Of a stretch of DNA of 16,202 bases, positions 15,066 through 16,202 are shown in pieces. Within the stretch, counting starts at the first letter, position 1; each line of letters opens with the position of its first letter. The notes below the pieces were generated by a model. It made no database searches and had not been told where the DNA came from. It saw only the letters and a program-made list of their open reading frames with translations. This stretch comes from Phycisphaerales bacterium UBA5793 (lineage in GTDB: Bacteria > Planctomycetota > Phycisphaerae > Phycisphaerales > UBA5793): positions 15,685-31,886 of the forward strand of contig DIDT01000026.1 in assembly GCA_002418285.1 (NCBI GenBank), written 5' to 3'. The position numbers were made by a program, and so were the translations under genes.

Positions 15066-15154
15066 TATCCGTTCCCCCTGACATGGACCACTGAAGCGCA
15101 GAGGTTCGAGGCGATGCGGCGGGCAACGAGCGTGTGGGTGTGACTGAACAGCAT
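15065..15154 (-). CDS. 29-residue micro-ORF in the head-tail operon
   Basis: This reading frame is too small for ordinary gene finders. It encodes 29 residues beginning MLFSHTHTLVARR and ending VVHVRGNG, and it exactly fills the gap between two assigned genes. Its ATG overlaps the previous stop as TGATG and its TAA overlaps the next ATG as TAATG, the same couplings used by the neighbouring genes. That fit at both ends is the main evidence. The peptide is basic, has no membrane helix and matches nothing I know. It may be a true small protein, or simply a translated leader that carries ribosomes to the gp10-like start. Confidence 0.5.
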   Translation of the reverse strand: MLFSHTHTLVARRIASNLCASVVHVRGNG

Positions 15155-15504
15155 CATGCTGCGGCCTCCCATTCGCAGAGCAGCTCGCGGGCCGTGAGGC
15201 CGGGCACGTTGACGGACTTGCGCATCCGCACGATGAGCGCCTTGCTCGCGACGTCGGGATGATCGCTCACGACGCGATCGCCGGCGCTGATGTCCAGGCT
15301 GATGGGAACGAGCAGCACGGCCGAGACGCTGAAGCCCTCGCGCTCGGCGGTCTTGCTGTGCGTGTAGCCCGGCTGGCTCACGACGATGCGCGGGAAGGGC
15401 GCGCCGAGCCGCTCCTCGCCATACTGCGCGCGGCCCTGTTCATCGGCGTCTTCGATCTTGCGCCACGACATCAGCTTCGCGTTGGTCAGTCCCGTCAGGC
15501 TCAT
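15154..15504 (-). CDS. Head closure / head-tail joining protein
   Basis: A 116-aa small beta-rich protein immediately after the adaptor, the place of head-closure (stopper) proteins. Strands include RIVVSQPGYTHSK, EGFSVSAVLLVP and ISLDISAGDRVVSD (about 70-83). The last resembles the I-x-aGDrv turn common in this family. The C-terminus is LTARELLCEWEAAA. ATG 15504 is chosen because it overlaps the adaptor stop as ATGA; in-frame sequence further upstream to 15678 is Arg-rich and lies opposite the adaptor coding frame. Its stop overlaps the micro-ORF as TGATG. The family assignment is moderate and rests on size, fold and order. Confidence 0.62.
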   Translation of the reverse strand: MSLTGLTNAKLMSWRKIEDADEQGRAQYGEERLGAPFPRIVVSQPGYTHSKTAEREGFSVSAVLLVPISLDISAGDRVVSDHPDVASKALIVRMRKSVNVPGLTARELLCEWEAAA

Positions 15505-16202
15505 ACGATGTGCCCCCCACGAAACCAGAAGGGCTGGAGACGCGTCCACACGCCGGGGATGAGGCGCAAGGCCTCTTTGGCGTCGCTCGCTCCTGTGCGC
15601 GGCTGGTACGCCTTGGCGATGCCTCCGGCGCTGTGACTCGCCAAGCCGCCGCTGATGCGCAGCTCGAATCCCTCCCACGCATCGGGCCGGTGCACGAACG
15701 AGAAGGCGAGCAGCGCCAGCGCTTCGCGCACGCGCAGCGGAGGCAGCGGGCTGTCGGGATCGGCGTCGTTGGTTTCGCCGATCAGTTCGTCGTCGCGATC
15801 CTTGCGCGGGAAGCTGTACGCCTGGTCATCGTCGTAGAGTGTGCCATCCCAGCGGCCGGCGTCGATCATCGTCTGGGCGCGGCAGATGTACACGCCCTTG
15901 TCGGCGGCGCTCAGGCCGGTCCAGTCGACGATGTCGCCGCCGAGCACGTGCGCGGCGAGTAGGGCGTCGACATCGCCGATAGTGAGCATCGCATCGCATG
16001 ACGCCTCGGCGGGTGCAACGTCTTCGGTCTCGTAGAAGTCGACGGCGTCCGGGAACTGGAGCCGCGCCACCCATTCGTAGGTCACGCCCGCCACTACGTC
16101 GGCGACGGTGTAGCGCCAGAGTTTCGGGTTCGTGGCATCCTGCACCATCGCGGTGCCCGAGGCGACGACAACTTCGAGCGTGTCCTTGCGGCGCACTCCG
16201 AA
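15501..16202 (-). CDS. Head-tail adaptor (gp6/DnaT-like) with N-terminal beta domain; 5' end outside window
   Basis: The frame is open to the window edge, so the true start may lie beyond 16202; GTG at 16196 is the first start inside. Counting from that GTG, residues 71-230 match gp6/DnaT-like connector proteins: LTIGDVDALLAAHVLGG, then CRAQTMIDAGRWDGTLYDDD, then QAYSFPR (125-131) and VREALALLAFSFVHR (156-170). Such adaptors form the ring under the portal. Ahead of this, about 65 residues are beta-strand rich (TLEVVVASG, LWRYTVADV, YEWVARLQFPD). They look like an Ig-type or similar small beta domain, which is unusual for an adaptor. ATG at 15989 could start an adaptor-only product. The end overlaps the closure gene as ATGA. 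Confidence 0.78.
   Translation of the reverse strand, partial: FGVRRKDTLEVVVASGTAMVQDATNPKLWRYTVADVVAGVTYEWVARLQFPDAVDFYETEDVAPAEASCDAMLTIGDVDALLAAHVLGGDIVDWTGLSAADKGVYICRAQTMIDAGRWDGTLYDDDQAYSFPRKDRDDELIGETNDADPDSPLPPLRVREALALLAFSFVHRPDAWEGFELRISGGLASHSAGGIAKAYQPRTGASDAKEALRLIPGVWTRLQPFWFRGGHIV

Noticed and set aside
15505..15678. N-terminal extension of the head-closure gene (and the analogous extensions at 8125-8214 and 10401-10478)
   Set aside because: Each extension is low-complexity Arg/His-rich sequence overlapping a real gene, while the internal start makes the operon's standard stop-start overlap.
1..16202. CRISPR arrays, insertion sequences or toxin-antitoxin/defence genes
   Set aside because: No regularly spaced identical repeats, transposase motifs or nuclease/defence domains were seen on either strand.

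Overview
The window is high-GC, densely coded DNA that splits into a cellular chromosome half (about 1-6383) and a tailed-phage morphogenesis half (about 6707-16202, continuing past the right edge). A planctomycete host, perhaps a Phycisphaerae relative, is my best guess. It rests on the small membrane protein with a C-terminal CxxCGY...CPECG zinc ribbon, a DUF4214-type tail on a PAP2 phosphatase, and a general resemblance of several virion proteins to those I associate with planctomycete phages. No rRNA or other phylogenetic marker is present, so this is an inference.

Chromosomal part. On the minus strand a MazG-like pyrophosphohydrolase gene (830-1126) overlaps the start of trpA (12-833) by GTGA. 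Divergent from it on the plus strand are a PAP2-family phosphatase fused to a DUF4214-like tail (1228-2265), a membrane-anchored NtrB-like histidine kinase without a neighbouring regulator (2310-3218), and a membrane/zinc-ribbon protein (3264-3869). They converge on a minus-strand pair of TPR-like helical-repeat genes (5349-6383 and 3961-5352) joined by ATGA. A 323-base non-coding stretch with several short palindromes (6384-6706) separates this pair from the phage part.

Phage part, all minus strand, so read from right to left: gp6/DnaT-like head-tail adaptor (5' end outside the window), head-closure-like protein, a 29-codon micro-ORF, gp10-like protein, tail terminator, major tail tube protein, a probable tail-chaperone-position protein, a short tape measure (343 aa), a 571-aa tail protein with an 81-residue tandem repeat, a 758-aa tail-tip/hub candidate, and two cysteine-rich proteins. 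Nearly every junction is a 1-base (TGATG/TAATG) or 4-base (ATGA) overlap, so this is one translationally coupled late operon. The two visible breaks both involve the tail tube gene. It has its own strong Shine-Dalgarno sequence, and a hairpin lies just after it.

The order adaptor - closure - gp10 - terminator - tube - chaperone - tape measure - tip is that of siphovirus-type tails. It also matches the compact layout of gene transfer agents. No lysis, integrase, repressor or replication gene is visible. Whether this is a complete prophage, a remnant or a domesticated particle cannot be decided from this window.
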